A stretch of 64,000 bases of DNA, taken from the NCBI RefSeq assembly GCF_001864895.1, contig NZ_MJGO01000038.1, positions 27,226-91,225 on the forward strand. The letters run 5' to 3'. Numbering within the stretch: the first letter of the stretch is position 1; every line of letters starts with the position of its first letter. The position numbers were made by a program, and so were the translations under genes. Shown piece after piece: positions 1 to 7,593 of the stretch. This DNA is from Curtobacterium sp. MCBA15_009. Lineage in GTDB: Bacteria; Actinomycetota; Actinomycetes; Actinomycetales; Microbacteriaceae. Below the pieces are notes generated by a model. That model was given only the letters and a program-made list of their open reading frames with translations. It did not search any database and was not told where the DNA came from.

Positions 1-1239
1 ATGGTGCTGTCCGTCGTCGCGCGCGGCGGGGACGCCTTCGAGGACGTCCGGTCGCTCGTGTTCGACAACCACGAACCGCGTGCGCGCCAGCTCGCGATGG
101 CCCGGCGGGCACTCGTCATCGCGCGGACGCTCATCAACGCACGGGTGATCGAGAAGGTCGACGGGGCCTACCGCCTCACCGTCGACATCGCGCCGAACTT
201 CGCGCTCAACCAGCCGCTGTCCCCGTTCGCGCTCGCAGCCTTCGAACTGCTCGACCCCGAGTCGCCCACCTACGCGCTCGACATGGTCTCCGTCGTCGAG
301 GCCACCCTCGACGACCCGCGCGCCATCCTGTCCCAGCAGCAGTTCAAGGAGCGCGGCGAAGCCGTCGCCCGCATGAAGCAGGAGGGCATCGAGTACGACG
401 AGCGGATGGAGCTGCTCGAGGAGGTCACGTGGCCTCGCCCGCTGTCCGAGCTGTTGGAAGCGGCGTACGAGGCGTACGCGGCCGAGCAGCCGTGGGTGCT
501 CGACTTCGCGCTCTCGCCCAAGGCCGTCGTCCGCGACATGTACGAACGCGCGATGACCTTCGGCGACTTCGTGCGCTTCTACCAGCTCACCCGGTCCGAG
601 GGGCTCGTGCTCCGCTACCTGTCCGACGCCTACCGCACCATGCGGCAGACCATCGCCGACGAGCAACGGACCCAGGAGCTCGACGACCTGATCGAGTGGC
701 TCGGCGAGGTCGTCAAGCAGACCGACTCCTCGCTCGTCGACGAGTGGGAGGCGCTCGTCAACGGCGACGTCCTGCTCGCGGCCGAGGAGCACGACGAGAT
801 CACGCCGCCACAGCCCGCCCGCCTCACCGGCAACCCGCGGGCGTTCCGCGTGCTCGTGCGCAACGCCCTGTTCCAGCGGGTGCTGCTCGCCGCCGCCGAC
901 GACGTCGACGGGCTCGGCGCGCTCGACGCGGCCGCCGGCTTCGACGCCGACGCCTGGGACGCGGTGCTCGAGGAGTACTACGAGACGCACGACGAGGTCC
1001 GCACCGACGCCGACGCCCGCTCGATGCAGTACCTGGTGCTCGACGAGAACGCGGCGGCCGGGTCGGGTGGCGCCCGTGTCTGGCGGGCCCGCCAGATCTT
1101 CGCCGACCCGTCCGGCGACAAGGACTTCGGGTTCTCGGCCACCATCGACCTCGACGCGTCCGACGAGGTCGGCGAGGCGGTCGTGCGGGTCACCGAGATC
1201 GGGCGTTTCGACGGCTGGGCCGAGGTGGACGTCGACTGA
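1..1239 (+). CDS. DEAD/DEAH-box helicase, C-terminal DUF3516 part (5' truncated by window edge)
   Basis: The reading frame is open from base 1 to a TGA at 1237-1239, so this is the C-terminal 412 or so residues of a larger protein. The ATG at base 1 is probably an internal codon. The alpha-helical, acidic sequence (for example LSELLEAAYEAYAAEQPWV and FVRFYQLTRSEGLVLRYLSD) matches the DUF3516 domain that follows the helicase core in actinobacterial Ski2/HelY-like RNA helicases. The helicase motifs themselves (Walker A, DEAD/DEAH) must lie upstream of the window. The stop codon overlaps the start of the following acetyltransferase gene by one base (TGATG), suggesting co-translation. Assignment rests on recognition of the family; the truncation is only positional. 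Confidence 0.8.
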   Translation: MVLSVVARGGDAFEDVRSLVFDNHEPRARQLAMARRALVIARTLINARVIEKVDGAYRLTVDIAPNFALNQPLSPFALAAFELLDPESPTYALDMVSVVEATLDDPRAILSQQQFKERGEAVARMKQEGIEYDERMELLEEVTWPRPLSELLEAAYEAYAAEQPWVLDFALSPKAVVRDMYERAMTFGDFVRFYQLTRSEGLVLRYLSDAYRTMRQTIADEQRTQELDDLIEWLGEVVKQTDSSLVDEWEALVNGDVLLAAEEHDEITPPQPARLTGNPRAFRVLVRNALFQRVLLAAADDVDGLGALDAAAGFDADAWDAVLEEYYETHDEVRTDADARSMQYLVLDENAAAGSGGARVWRARQIFADPSGDKDFGFSATIDLDASDEVGEAVVRVTEIGRFDGWAEVDVD

Positions 1240-1739
1240 TGCCGCTGACGGTGCGCGATCTCGGCCCCGACGACGTCGCGGCGCTGCAGGGCCTGCTCGA
1301 GTCCGTGCCGGACTACGCCGCGCGCATCACCGGCTACCCGCCCGGCCCCTCGGACGGCCTGAGCGCGCTCGTCTCGGTGCCCGACGGGTTCGATCCCGCG
1401 GGGAAGTCCGGCACCGGACTCTGGGACGGGCCGGAGTTGGTCGCCTTCGCGGACGTCCTGCGCGGGTACCCGTCCGACGCCGTGGCGTTCATCGGGCTGC
1501 TCGTGGTGCGGGGCGACCGCGGTCGGCGCGGGCTCGGTCGGGCGATGCACGACGCCGTCGTCGACCAGCTCCGGGCGACCCCGGGCACCGAGCGGCTGCG
1601 GCTCGGGATCGTCGCGACGAACGCACCCGTCGCCGAGCCGTTCTGGCGGGCCCTCGGGTACGAACCGACGGGGGAGCGGAAGCCCTACCGGTACGACCAC
1701 CTCACCAGCACGGTCGCGCTGTGGGAACGGCGACTCTGA
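1239..1739 (+). CDS. GNAT-family N-acetyltransferase
   Basis: 166-aa protein beginning at an ATG that shares one base with the stop of the upstream helicase gene, so it is probably translationally coupled. Residues 91-102 (RGDRGRRGLGRA) form the acetyl-CoA pyrophosphate-binding motif A of GNAT enzymes, preceded by a beta-strand (AFIGLLVV) and followed by helix AMHDAVVDQL. A C-terminal APVAEPFWRALGYEPTGE segment is the usual beta5-alpha4 closing region. The substrate cannot be inferred. The longer open frame upstream (from 429) only shadows the helicase gene and lacks coding character. Confidence 0.85.
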   Translation: MPLTVRDLGPDDVAALQGLLESVPDYAARITGYPPGPSDGLSALVSVPDGFDPAGKSGTGLWDGPELVAFADVLRGYPSDAVAFIGLLVVRGDRGRRGLGRAMHDAVVDQLRATPGTERLRLGIVATNAPVAEPFWRALGYEPTGERKPYRYDHLTSTVALWERRL

Positions 1740-1806
1740 CGAGCGGGTACGTTCGGCGCCAGCCCTGTGCCGATCGGCTCGGGGTCACGAACGAGAGGAC
1801 CCCATC

Positions 1807-2058
1807 GTGCGCATCGGATCGAGCATCGCCCTGATCGTCATCGGCGCCATCGTGGCGTTCGCCGTGGACGTGCAGCTCGCCGGGATCGACCTCCGGCTCA
1901 TCGGTTACATCCTCATGGCGGCCGGTGTCGTCCTGCTCATCATCAGTCTGGCCGTCGCCTTCGGTGGCCGACGGACCACGACCACCACGCGCTCCGGCGT
2001 CGACCCGGCGTCGGGGGAGCAGATCACCCAGCAGGAACGGCGCGACGGGACGTACTGA
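1807..2058 (+). CDS. small two-TM membrane protein, DUF6458 type
   Basis: 83-aa protein with a GTG start at 1807, preceded by a GAGAGGA ribosome-binding site. Two hydrophobic helices (about residues 5-22 and 30-53) are followed by a short polar, Thr/Arg-rich cytoplasmic tail. The pattern MRIGSS-I-L-I-GAI-AFAV is that of the DUF6458 family, small membrane proteins common in Microbacteriaceae and other Actinobacteria with no assigned function. It stands alone and converges on rnhA with 6 bp between stops. Confidence 0.8.
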   Translation: MRIGSSIALIVIGAIVAFAVDVQLAGIDLRLIGYILMAAGVVLLIISLAVAFGGRRTTTTTRSGVDPASGEQITQQERRDGTY

Positions 2059-2064
2059 GCGCGG

Positions 2065-2586
2065 CTAGAACAGCGTCGCCGGCGGGGTCGCCTCGGGCAG
2101 CGGTGACGGCTCGCTGACCTCGGCACCCGGCCAGCCCGGACCCTCGGGCACCTCGGTGCCGTTCTGGTAGGCAGTGGCCGCGCCACGGGCGCGCACGTCC
2201 GCCGCCTCGTTCATCTCGTGCCCGACGTGGCCGCGGACCCACTCGAACGTGACCTTGCGGCCCTGCAGCTCGGCGTCGAGCTCCTTGATGATCTCGACGT
2301 TGAGCACCGGCTTGCCGTCGGCCTTCCGCCAGCCCTTGCGCTTCCACCCGGCGAGCCACTCCGTGCACGCCTTGATGGCGTACTGGCTGTCGCACAGGAT
2401 GTGCAGCGGCTCGCCCGCGTCCTTCGTCGCCCGGAGCAGCTGCAGGACGGCGGTGAGCTCGCCGATGTTGTTCGTCGCGCGCGGCCACCCGCCCGCAGCC
2501 CACCGGTCGTCGTCGACGTACCAGGCCCAGCCGGCGGGGCCGGGGTTGCCGAGGGCTGAGCCGTCTGCTGCGGCGACGATCGTCAC
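2065..2586 (-). CDS. rnhA: ribonuclease HI
   Basis: 173-aa enzyme that would cleave RNA in RNA/DNA hybrids. The four metal-binding carboxylates of RNase HI are present: D8 in AAADGSALGNPGPAGW, E43 in NNIGELTAV, D66 in CDSQYAI and D130 in GHEMNEAAD. The basic handle loop (GWKRKGWRKADGKPV) is also present. The last 35 or so residues are a low-complexity Pro/Glu-rich tail beyond the usual 155-aa fold. The start is a GTG at 2584-2586 with GGAGGTCCCC upstream. A -10-like TACGCT (complement of 2621-2626) lies about 35 bp upstream, so this gene has a normal leader, unlike many others in the window. Confidence 0.93.
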   Translation of the reverse strand: MTIVAAADGSALGNPGPAGWAWYVDDDRWAAGGWPRATNNIGELTAVLQLLRATKDAGEPLHILCDSQYAIKACTEWLAGWKRKGWRKADGKPVLNVEIIKELDAELQGRKVTFEWVRGHVGHEMNEAADVRARGAATAYQNGTEVPEGPGWPGAEVSEPSPLPEATPPATLF

Positions 2587-2687
2587 GAGGGGACCTCCTG
2601 GTCGGTGCTGGTGCCCGTCGAGCGTAACGGACGCCCGGCTGCCCCCTGCCCGTCCGAGCTGCCCCGCCCCGGCGCCTGGCCGCTGCC

Positions 2688-3314
2688 TCAGCGGTCGACG
2701 GCCTGCTCCAGGGCGAAGGCGAGCCCGTCGCCGTCGGTGACGTCGTAGAAGGCGAAGTCACGCCGCATCCCGAGGATCCCGTCGAGTCCCGTGTTCGCGT
2801 ACTGGCGGACGGCGCTGCTGCCACCGAGGAAGAGCGTGTCGAGGTCGCCGGTCTCGTTCCACTCGATCGACAGGTGGTCGCCGGAGTCGTCGACCATGCG
2901 GTCCGTGCGTCGGACGTCGACGTCGCGGGTGTGCCGCCCGTCGGTGACGAGGGCGCGGCGATCCGTCACGGCGTACACCTCGGTGCGCTTGCGGTGCCGC
3001 TTCACCAGGAAGCGTCCGACCATGCCGTGCGCTCCGATGAGCAGGAACACGAGCAGCACGACCGCGGCGGGCAGAGGGATCCCCTCGACGGCCCCACGGA
3101 CGAGCACGGCGACCACGAAGCCCGTGAACAGGATGCTCAACGGGACGAGCCAGCGGTCGTGGGAGCCGAACATCTTCCGGGGATCGCTGTACCCGACCCA
3201 GAGCAGCTGCTCGTCGGGCGCCAGCAGCGGCTCGACGAGAGCACGTCGGTCGTCGTCGGACCGCGGTCGCGCCCGTCGTGCCCGTCGTGTCCGCTCGGCG
3301 GTCGGTTCACCCAC
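2688..3314 (-). CDS. membrane protein with PH-like (YAVTDRRAL) domain
   Basis: 208-aa protein with a basic N-terminus, an LLAPDEQLLWVGYSDPRKMF segment, two transmembrane helices (about 54-74 and 80-102) and then a soluble domain that opens with VYAVTDRRAL (residues 113-122). That signature is typical of bacterial PH-like domains of membrane-anchored proteins (bPH/YdbT-like). The end has DFAFYDVTDGDGLAFALEQ. It is a clear paralogue of the protein encoded at 5937-6524. Function is unknown. The GTG start is only 7 nt downstream of a TACGCT hexamer, suggesting a leaderless mRNA. Confidence 0.75.
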   Translation of the reverse strand: MGEPTAERTRRARRARPRSDDDRRALVEPLLAPDEQLLWVGYSDPRKMFGSHDRWLVPLSILFTGFVVAVLVRGAVEGIPLPAAVVLLVFLLIGAHGMVGRFLVKRHRKRTEVYAVTDRRALVTDGRHTRDVDVRRTDRMVDDSGDHLSIEWNETGDLDTLFLGGSSAVRQYANTGLDGILGMRRDFAFYDVTDGDGLAFALEQAVDR

Positions 3315-3321
3315 GACGGCG

Positions 3322-3327
3322 AGCGTA
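3322..3327 (-). promoter_or_regulatory. -10-like hexamer TACGCT, leaderless start
   Basis: On the minus strand TACGCT is followed by seven bases (CGCCGTC) and then the GTG of the gene ending at 2688. That spacing puts the transcription start at or next to the first base of the start codon. No Shine-Dalgarno sequence is visible. Confidence 0.5.
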
Positions 3328-3384
3328 GCGGCCGGGCGGCCGGGCGGCCGGTCGGCCGGTCGGCCGGTCGGGGCGACCTGGTCG

Positions 3385-4809
3385 TCAGCCGGCGGCCTCG
3401 AGCGTGGCCTCAGCCCGCTCCGGGCTGCCCGCGGCGAGCCCCTCGTCGATCCGGCGGCGCGACGCCGTCCAGATGACGAGTCCGGCGAGGAACACCAGCA
3501 CCTCGGTGACGGTCAGCGCCCAGATGATGCCCGCGAGGCCGAACCACAGGTTGCCGAGCAGCACGATCGGGATGAACAGCACGCCCTGCGCGAGGGACAT
3601 CGCGATCGCCGGCGTGACCAGTCCGGCGGCCTGGAACAGGGACGTGAACAGGCCGGTGAAGCCGTTCACCACGGTCGCGACGAGCTGGGCGACCAGGATC
3701 GTCAGACCGATCGCGAGCACGGAGTGGTCGGACGAGAAGATCGTGAAGACCTGCTCGCGGAACACGAACACCGTCCCCGAGAAGACCAGCACGATGGCTC
3801 CGACGGTCAGTGCCGACGCTCGCAGTGCGGCGTGCAGCCGGGCACGGTCGCCCTTGCCGTAGGCGTAGGCCAGCAACGGCAGCACCCCGATGGTGACGCC
3901 CATCACGAGGAACTCGGGCACCTGTGCGATCCGCACGGCCGCCCCCATGGCGGCGAGCGGGTCGTCGCCGTACCGGGCCGCGAGGTTGTTGAGCACCAGG
4001 GTCGTGACGATGAGGAACCCGGCCTGCAGCAGTTCGCTCACCCCGATGCCGAACACGGGTCCGAGCACCGACCGCCGGAGCGTGAACCACCGGAGCGACA
4101 GCGACACGTTCTCGCTGTGCCGCCCGAGCCAGCGCACCCAGTAGACGATGCTCACGACGTTGGCGAGTCCGACGGCGAGGGCTGCTCCGGCGACGCCCCA
4201 GTGCAGCACCAGGATGAAGAGCACGTCGAAGACCAGGTTCCCGATCGTCGACAGGACCAGGCCGACCATGGCCTGCCGGGCGGCGCCCTCGGCGCGGACC
4301 ATCTGCTCGAGGCAGAAGGCGGCAGCGAGCACCGGCACGAACGCCAGCATCACGGCGACGTAGGCACTGGTCGCGGGCACCGCGGCGGCGTCCGCCCCGA
4401 GCACGCCGACGAGCGGCCGGAGCAGGAGCAGCCCCGCGCCGCCGAGGACGACGCCGGTGATGACGGAACCCCACACCGCGAAGGACGCGACGTGCTTGAT
4501 CTCACCCGCCTTCGCCGGGTCGTTCTCGGACGCGCCGAGCAACCGGGACATCAGCGAGCTGCCGCCGACGCCGAAGACGCCGCCGATCGCCATGATGAGG
4601 CCGAGCAGCGGGGTGCCGAACGTGATCGCGGCGAGGAGCGACGTGTCGTGCTGCGAGCCGATGAAGCCCGCGTTGATGACGTTGTACAGGGCGCTGACGA
4701 CCATCGCCGCGGCCATCGGGACGCAGAGGTGGACGAGTGCCCTGGCGATCGGGGCGGTGGAGAGGTACCAGCGGTTGGTGGCCGCTGCGGTCGTGGTGTC
4801 GGTGCTCAT
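3385..4809 (-). CDS. MATE-family multidrug/toxin efflux transporter
   Basis: 474-aa integral membrane protein with about 12 hydrophobic helices and the two-fold MATE architecture. Diagnostic stretches include PIARALVHLCVPMAAAMVVSALYN at the N-terminus, GGVFGVGGSSLMSRLLG after helix 2, and a second half beginning GPVFGIGVSELLQAGFL. It would export cationic or toxic compounds in exchange for H+ or Na+. The start at 4809 is chosen because GGAAGGGG precedes it; the open frame runs further upstream without coding character. It lies 101 bp downstream of a MarR gene on the same strand and is very probably its regulatory target. Confidence 0.88.
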   Translation of the reverse strand: MSTDTTTAAATNRWYLSTAPIARALVHLCVPMAAAMVVSALYNVINAGFIGSQHDTSLLAAITFGTPLLGLIMAIGGVFGVGGSSLMSRLLGASENDPAKAGEIKHVASFAVWGSVITGVVLGGAGLLLLRPLVGVLGADAAAVPATSAYVAVMLAFVPVLAAAFCLEQMVRAEGAARQAMVGLVLSTIGNLVFDVLFILVLHWGVAGAALAVGLANVVSIVYWVRWLGRHSENVSLSLRWFTLRRSVLGPVFGIGVSELLQAGFLIVTTLVLNNLAARYGDDPLAAMGAAVRIAQVPEFLVMGVTIGVLPLLAYAYGKGDRARLHAALRASALTVGAIVLVFSGTVFVFREQVFTIFSSDHSVLAIGLTILVAQLVATVVNGFTGLFTSLFQAAGLVTPAIAMSLAQGVLFIPIVLLGNLWFGLAGIIWALTVTEVLVFLAGLVIWTASRRRIDEGLAAGSPERAEATLEAAG

Positions 4810-4910
4810 GTGTCGGCCCCTTCCGGGCAGGACGGATCGCGCGTCCGGCGGTGGCCGTCGCGTGCGTGTGGGTGGTGCCTCCGGCGGACGGCCGGGAGGC
4901 ACGGGTGCGG

Positions 4911-5348
4911 TTACCGGGTCGGTTCCGGCAGCTCTGCGGTCACCTTGAGCAGGAGTTCGCGGAGCGTGGCGCGCTCAGCTGGGCTGAGCGGCGCGAGCAG
5001 GGTGTCGTCGAGGGCGAGCATCGCGTCCTCGAAGCCGGCGATGAGCTCGACACCGGCGGGTGTGGCGTGGACGAGCTTCGTGCGGCCGTTCGCGGCGTCG
5101 GGCCGTCGTTCGACCAGACCACGCTTCTCGAGTCCCTGCAGCAGGCTCGAGACGCTGGCCGGTGTGGTGCGGGTCATCGTGGCGATGTCCCGTTGGATGG
5201 CACCGGGGTTCTGCTGCAGGTACCCCAGCACGAAGCTCTGCTCGTGCGTGAGGTCGCGTTCACGGACCCAGTCGTCCGCGGCCTTGCGTTGCGCCCAGCC
5301 GATCCACCGCATGAGCTGGAGCGGGGTGTCGAAGTGGGGTGCCTGCAT
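4911..5348 (-). CDS. MarR-family transcriptional regulator
   Basis: 145-aa winged helix-turn-helix protein. Recognition region IQRDIATMTRTTPASVSSLLQGLEKRGLVERRP (about residues 50-82) followed by the wing (NGRTKLVHATPAG) is standard MarR. It precedes the MATE exporter in the same orientation, so it probably represses both genes and responds to an exported ligand. Its ATG follows a -10 hexamer by 7 nt with no ribosome-binding site, and a palindrome sits in the promoter spacer, which fits autorepression. Confidence 0.88.
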   Translation of the reverse strand: MQAPHFDTPLQLMRWIGWAQRKAADDWVRERDLTHEQSFVLGYLQQNPGAIQRDIATMTRTTPASVSSLLQGLEKRGLVERRPDAANGRTKLVHATPAGVELIAGFEDAMLALDDTLLAPLSPAERATLRELLLKVTAELPEPTR

Positions 5349-5355
5349 GATCAGA

Positions 5356-5384
5356 ACTCTAACCGTTCGATCTCAAACAGTCAA
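5356..5384 (-). promoter_or_regulatory. marR promoter with operator-like palindrome
   Basis: Reading the minus strand: TTGACT (-35, 5384-5379), a 17-bp spacer, TAGAGT (-10, 5361-5356), then seven bases and the marR ATG. The spacer holds GTTTGAGATCGAAC (complement of 5365-5378), an imperfect palindrome matching its complement at 10 of 14 positions. A repressor bound there would block both promoter elements. Binding by this MarR protein is inference. Confidence 0.6.
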
Positions 5385-5601
5385 CGCGCGGCGGTGGTGG
5401 GGCGATCGTCGACTGGCCGGGGGCGGAGATCCGGCTCGCCGGGAGGAACGGCGTCGGCGCGGGCGCTGAGGAGCACGACGATCGCGACGCCGATGACGAC
5501 GCAGGAGACGGGCGTGATCGTGTCGGCCCCTGCGCGAGCACCGTGGTCCTGGAGGGCATCGTCGGACCGGCACTCGGGAGGCGCGGACTACCGTGCGGGC
5601 C

Positions 5602-5940
5602 ATGAGCGACAGCATCCCGCAGGCCCCCGGCCCCGACTCCTCCGACGACCGTGCACGCAGCGACGCCCTCCGCGACGCCGCCCACCACGAGGGCGAGGGC
5701 GGCGTCGACGCGAGCGAACAGCGCGCCACCGACACGGCGTACAGCCCCTCGAGCGAGCGGGAGACCGTCGCCGCGCAGGACGACCAGCGCTCGGACGCCG
5801 AGCTCGAGGCCGACGGCATCGACACGTCCAAGGTCATCGCGGCACCGGGAACGGGCGGCGCGGACGACGCCGGCGACGTCGAACCCGCGCCGGGTGACCT
5901 GCACCTGCCGTGGCAGTCGGAGGAAGACCGCCGCGGCTAG
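5602..5940 (+). CDS. acidic, probably disordered hypothetical protein
   Basis: 112-aa protein, start ATG at 5602 (a GTG at 5593 is possible but would sit inside the -10-like TACCGT at 5589-5594). It is rich in Asp, Glu, Ser and Ala, has no hydrophobic helix and no cysteine, and ends LPWQSEEDRRG. I recognise no domain; composition suggests an intrinsically disordered, soluble stress-type protein. Codon use (third-position G/C) is consistent with a real gene. It converges on the 5937-6524 gene, the two stops overlapping by four bases. Confidence 0.6.
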   Translation: MSDSIPQAPGPDSSDDRARSDALRDAAHHEGEGGVDASEQRATDTAYSPSSERETVAAQDDQRSDAELEADGIDTSKVIAAPGTGGADDAGDVEPAPGDLHLPWQSEEDRRG

Positions 5941-6524
5941 CGCGACGTCCGGTCGAGCGCGCGCACGAGCCCCTCGCCGTCGCTGACGTCCCAGAACGCC
6001 ATCGGCTGGGGGCCGAAGAGGCCGTCGAGGCCGGTGTTGCCGTAGACCCTGGCGTTCATGCCGTTCGCGGCGAAGATCGAGCCGCCGCCGTCCGACCCCC
6101 ACTCCACGGTGCAGTGGCTCCGGTCGCGGGTCCAGCTGAGGGTCCGGTCCGTGCGCCCGATCGGCACATCGCGGGTCCCGCTCGGAGTGATCACCAGTGC
6201 CCGACGGTCGGTGACGGCGTACACGGTCGTGCGTTTGCGGTGCTGCTTGACGATGAACCGACCGACCGTGATGTGCAGGCCGATCAGCACGAACACGGTC
6301 CCGAACAGCAGGAAGAACGGCGGCGCTCCACTGGTCACGGCCGAGGCCATCCAGAACACCACGAACCCGAGCCAGAGCAGGCTGAACGGGACGAGGAAGC
6401 CGTCCCGCCCCGAGAAGCGCTTCGCGGGGTCGCTCGTGCCGGCCCAGTACAGCTGCTCGTCCGGACCGAGGTGGGCACGAGCCGTGGACTGCGGGTCGCC
6501 TGCTCCGCCGGACCCCTTCGTCAC
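5937..6524 (-). CDS. membrane protein with PH-like (YAVTDRRAL) domain, paralogue of 2688-3314
   Basis: 195-aa protein with the same architecture as the 208-aa protein at 2688: HLGPDEQLYWAGTSDPAKRF, two membrane helices (about 42-62 and 69-90), basic GRFIVKQHRKRT, then VYAVTDRRAL (101-110) and a C-terminus AFWDVSDGEGLVRALDR. The GTG start overlaps the stop of the upstream aldo/keto reductase gene by four bases (GTGA, 6521-6524), so the two are translationally coupled. Function is unknown. Confidence 0.72.
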   Translation of the reverse strand: MTKGSGGAGDPQSTARAHLGPDEQLYWAGTSDPAKRFSGRDGFLVPFSLLWLGFVVFWMASAVTSGAPPFFLLFGTVFVLIGLHITVGRFIVKQHRKRTTVYAVTDRRALVITPSGTRDVPIGRTDRTLSWTRDRSHCTVEWGSDGGGSIFAANGMNARVYGNTGLDGLFGPQPMAFWDVSDGEGLVRALDRTSR

Positions 6525-7339
6525 GAGACGGCGTCCGGGTGGGAGCCGGTGCGCTGCCCGGACTCGAGCGTGGCGATGGCTGCGAGCTCCTCGTCGGTCA
6601 GCACGAAGCCGTCGACGTCCAGGTTCGACCGGATGCGCGACGGTGTCACCGACTTCGGCAGCACCACGACGCCCTGCTGCACGTTCCACCGCACGAGCAC
6701 CTGCGCCACGCTGACCCCGTGCGCGTCCGCGATGCCGGTGAGCACCGGCTCGTCGATGAGCCGCCCGCGCCCGAGCGGCGACCAGGCGCCGGTGGCGATG
6801 CCGTGCTGCTGGTGGAAGGCGATGAGCTCCCGCTGCGGCAGCCACGGGTGCCGCTCGACCTGGTTGAGCGCCGGGACCTCACCGGTCTCGTCGACGAGCC
6901 GCTGCAGGTGCTCCACCTGGAAGTTCGACACCCCGACGCTCCGCGCGCGGCCGGACTCGCGCAGTTCGACCAGGGTGCGCCAGGTCTCGACGTAGCGGTC
7001 CCTCGCCGCGGCCGGCCAGTGGATGAGGTAGAGGTCGACCGTGTCCAGGCCGAGCCGCGCGACGCTGTCGTCGAAGGCCCGCAGCGTCGCGTCGCGACCC
7101 TGGTGGTCGTTCCACACCTTGGTCGTCACGAAGACGTCGTCGCGGTCCAGCGAGGAGGCCCGGATCGCCTTGCCGACGCCGACCTCGTTGCCGTACATCT
7201 CGGCCGTGTCGACGTGTCGGTAGCCGGCGTCGAGGGCGGTGCCGACGGCCGACTCGGCCTCGGTGTCGTCGACCTTGTAGACGCCGAAGCCGATCGCGGG
7301 GATCGATGCCCCGTCGCGGAGGGGGATGGAGGTGACCAT
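6521..7339 (-). CDS. aldo/keto reductase (2,5-didehydrogluconate reductase-like)
   Basis: 272-aa (alpha/beta)8 NADPH-dependent oxidoreductase. The catalytic tetrad is complete: D44 and Y49 (VDTAEMYGNE), K74 (TTKVWND) and H107 (LYLIHWP). The cofactor-binding end VVLPKSVTPSRIRSNLDV is the AKR signature 3. Overall order fits the prokaryotic AKR5 group, which reduces small aldehydes, ketones and keto-sugars; the true substrate is unknown. The start codon ATG at 7337-7339 gives the normal family length. It overlaps the downstream PH-like gene by four bases. Confidence 0.92.
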   Translation of the reverse strand: MVTSIPLRDGASIPAIGFGVYKVDDTEAESAVGTALDAGYRHVDTAEMYGNEVGVGKAIRASSLDRDDVFVTTKVWNDHQGRDATLRAFDDSVARLGLDTVDLYLIHWPAAARDRYVETWRTLVELRESGRARSVGVSNFQVEHLQRLVDETGEVPALNQVERHPWLPQRELIAFHQQHGIATGAWSPLGRGRLIDEPVLTGIADAHGVSVAQVLVRWNVQQGVVVLPKSVTPSRIRSNLDVDGFVLTDEELAAIATLESGQRTGSHPDAVS

Positions 7340-7593
7340 GCACCCATCCTGCCGGTGCTCGCCGGGGGTGTGCCGGGCCTCCCGGCCGTCCGTGGAGGAC
7401 GCGGGCCGATCGGCGGGCTGTGGAGGGGAGGTCGGGCGACCGGCGCGACATGGTCGCTGTCGTACGACGACGATGGTGTCGCGAGCCGCCTGCCGGACCT
7501 GGGGAGGGACGTTGGGCCACGGCGGGGCGACCGGGTCGCTGTCGCGCGACGTCGACGCGGCAGCGCGGCGCCGCGGACGGGCCGGCGGGCGAA

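Noticed and set aside
2791..5469. 892-aa open frame on the plus strand
   Set aside because: Runs antisense through the PH-like, MATE and MarR genes, has no recognisable domain and a composition (Arg, His, Gln, Glu) typical of antisense frames in high-GC genomes.
7340..7593. Repeated GGGCGACCGG...GTCGCTGTCG words in the spacer between the aldo/keto reductase and MFS genes
   Set aside because: Two imperfect copies only and common high-GC words; no clear hairpin or operator symmetry. I see no gene or convincing site in these 254 bp.
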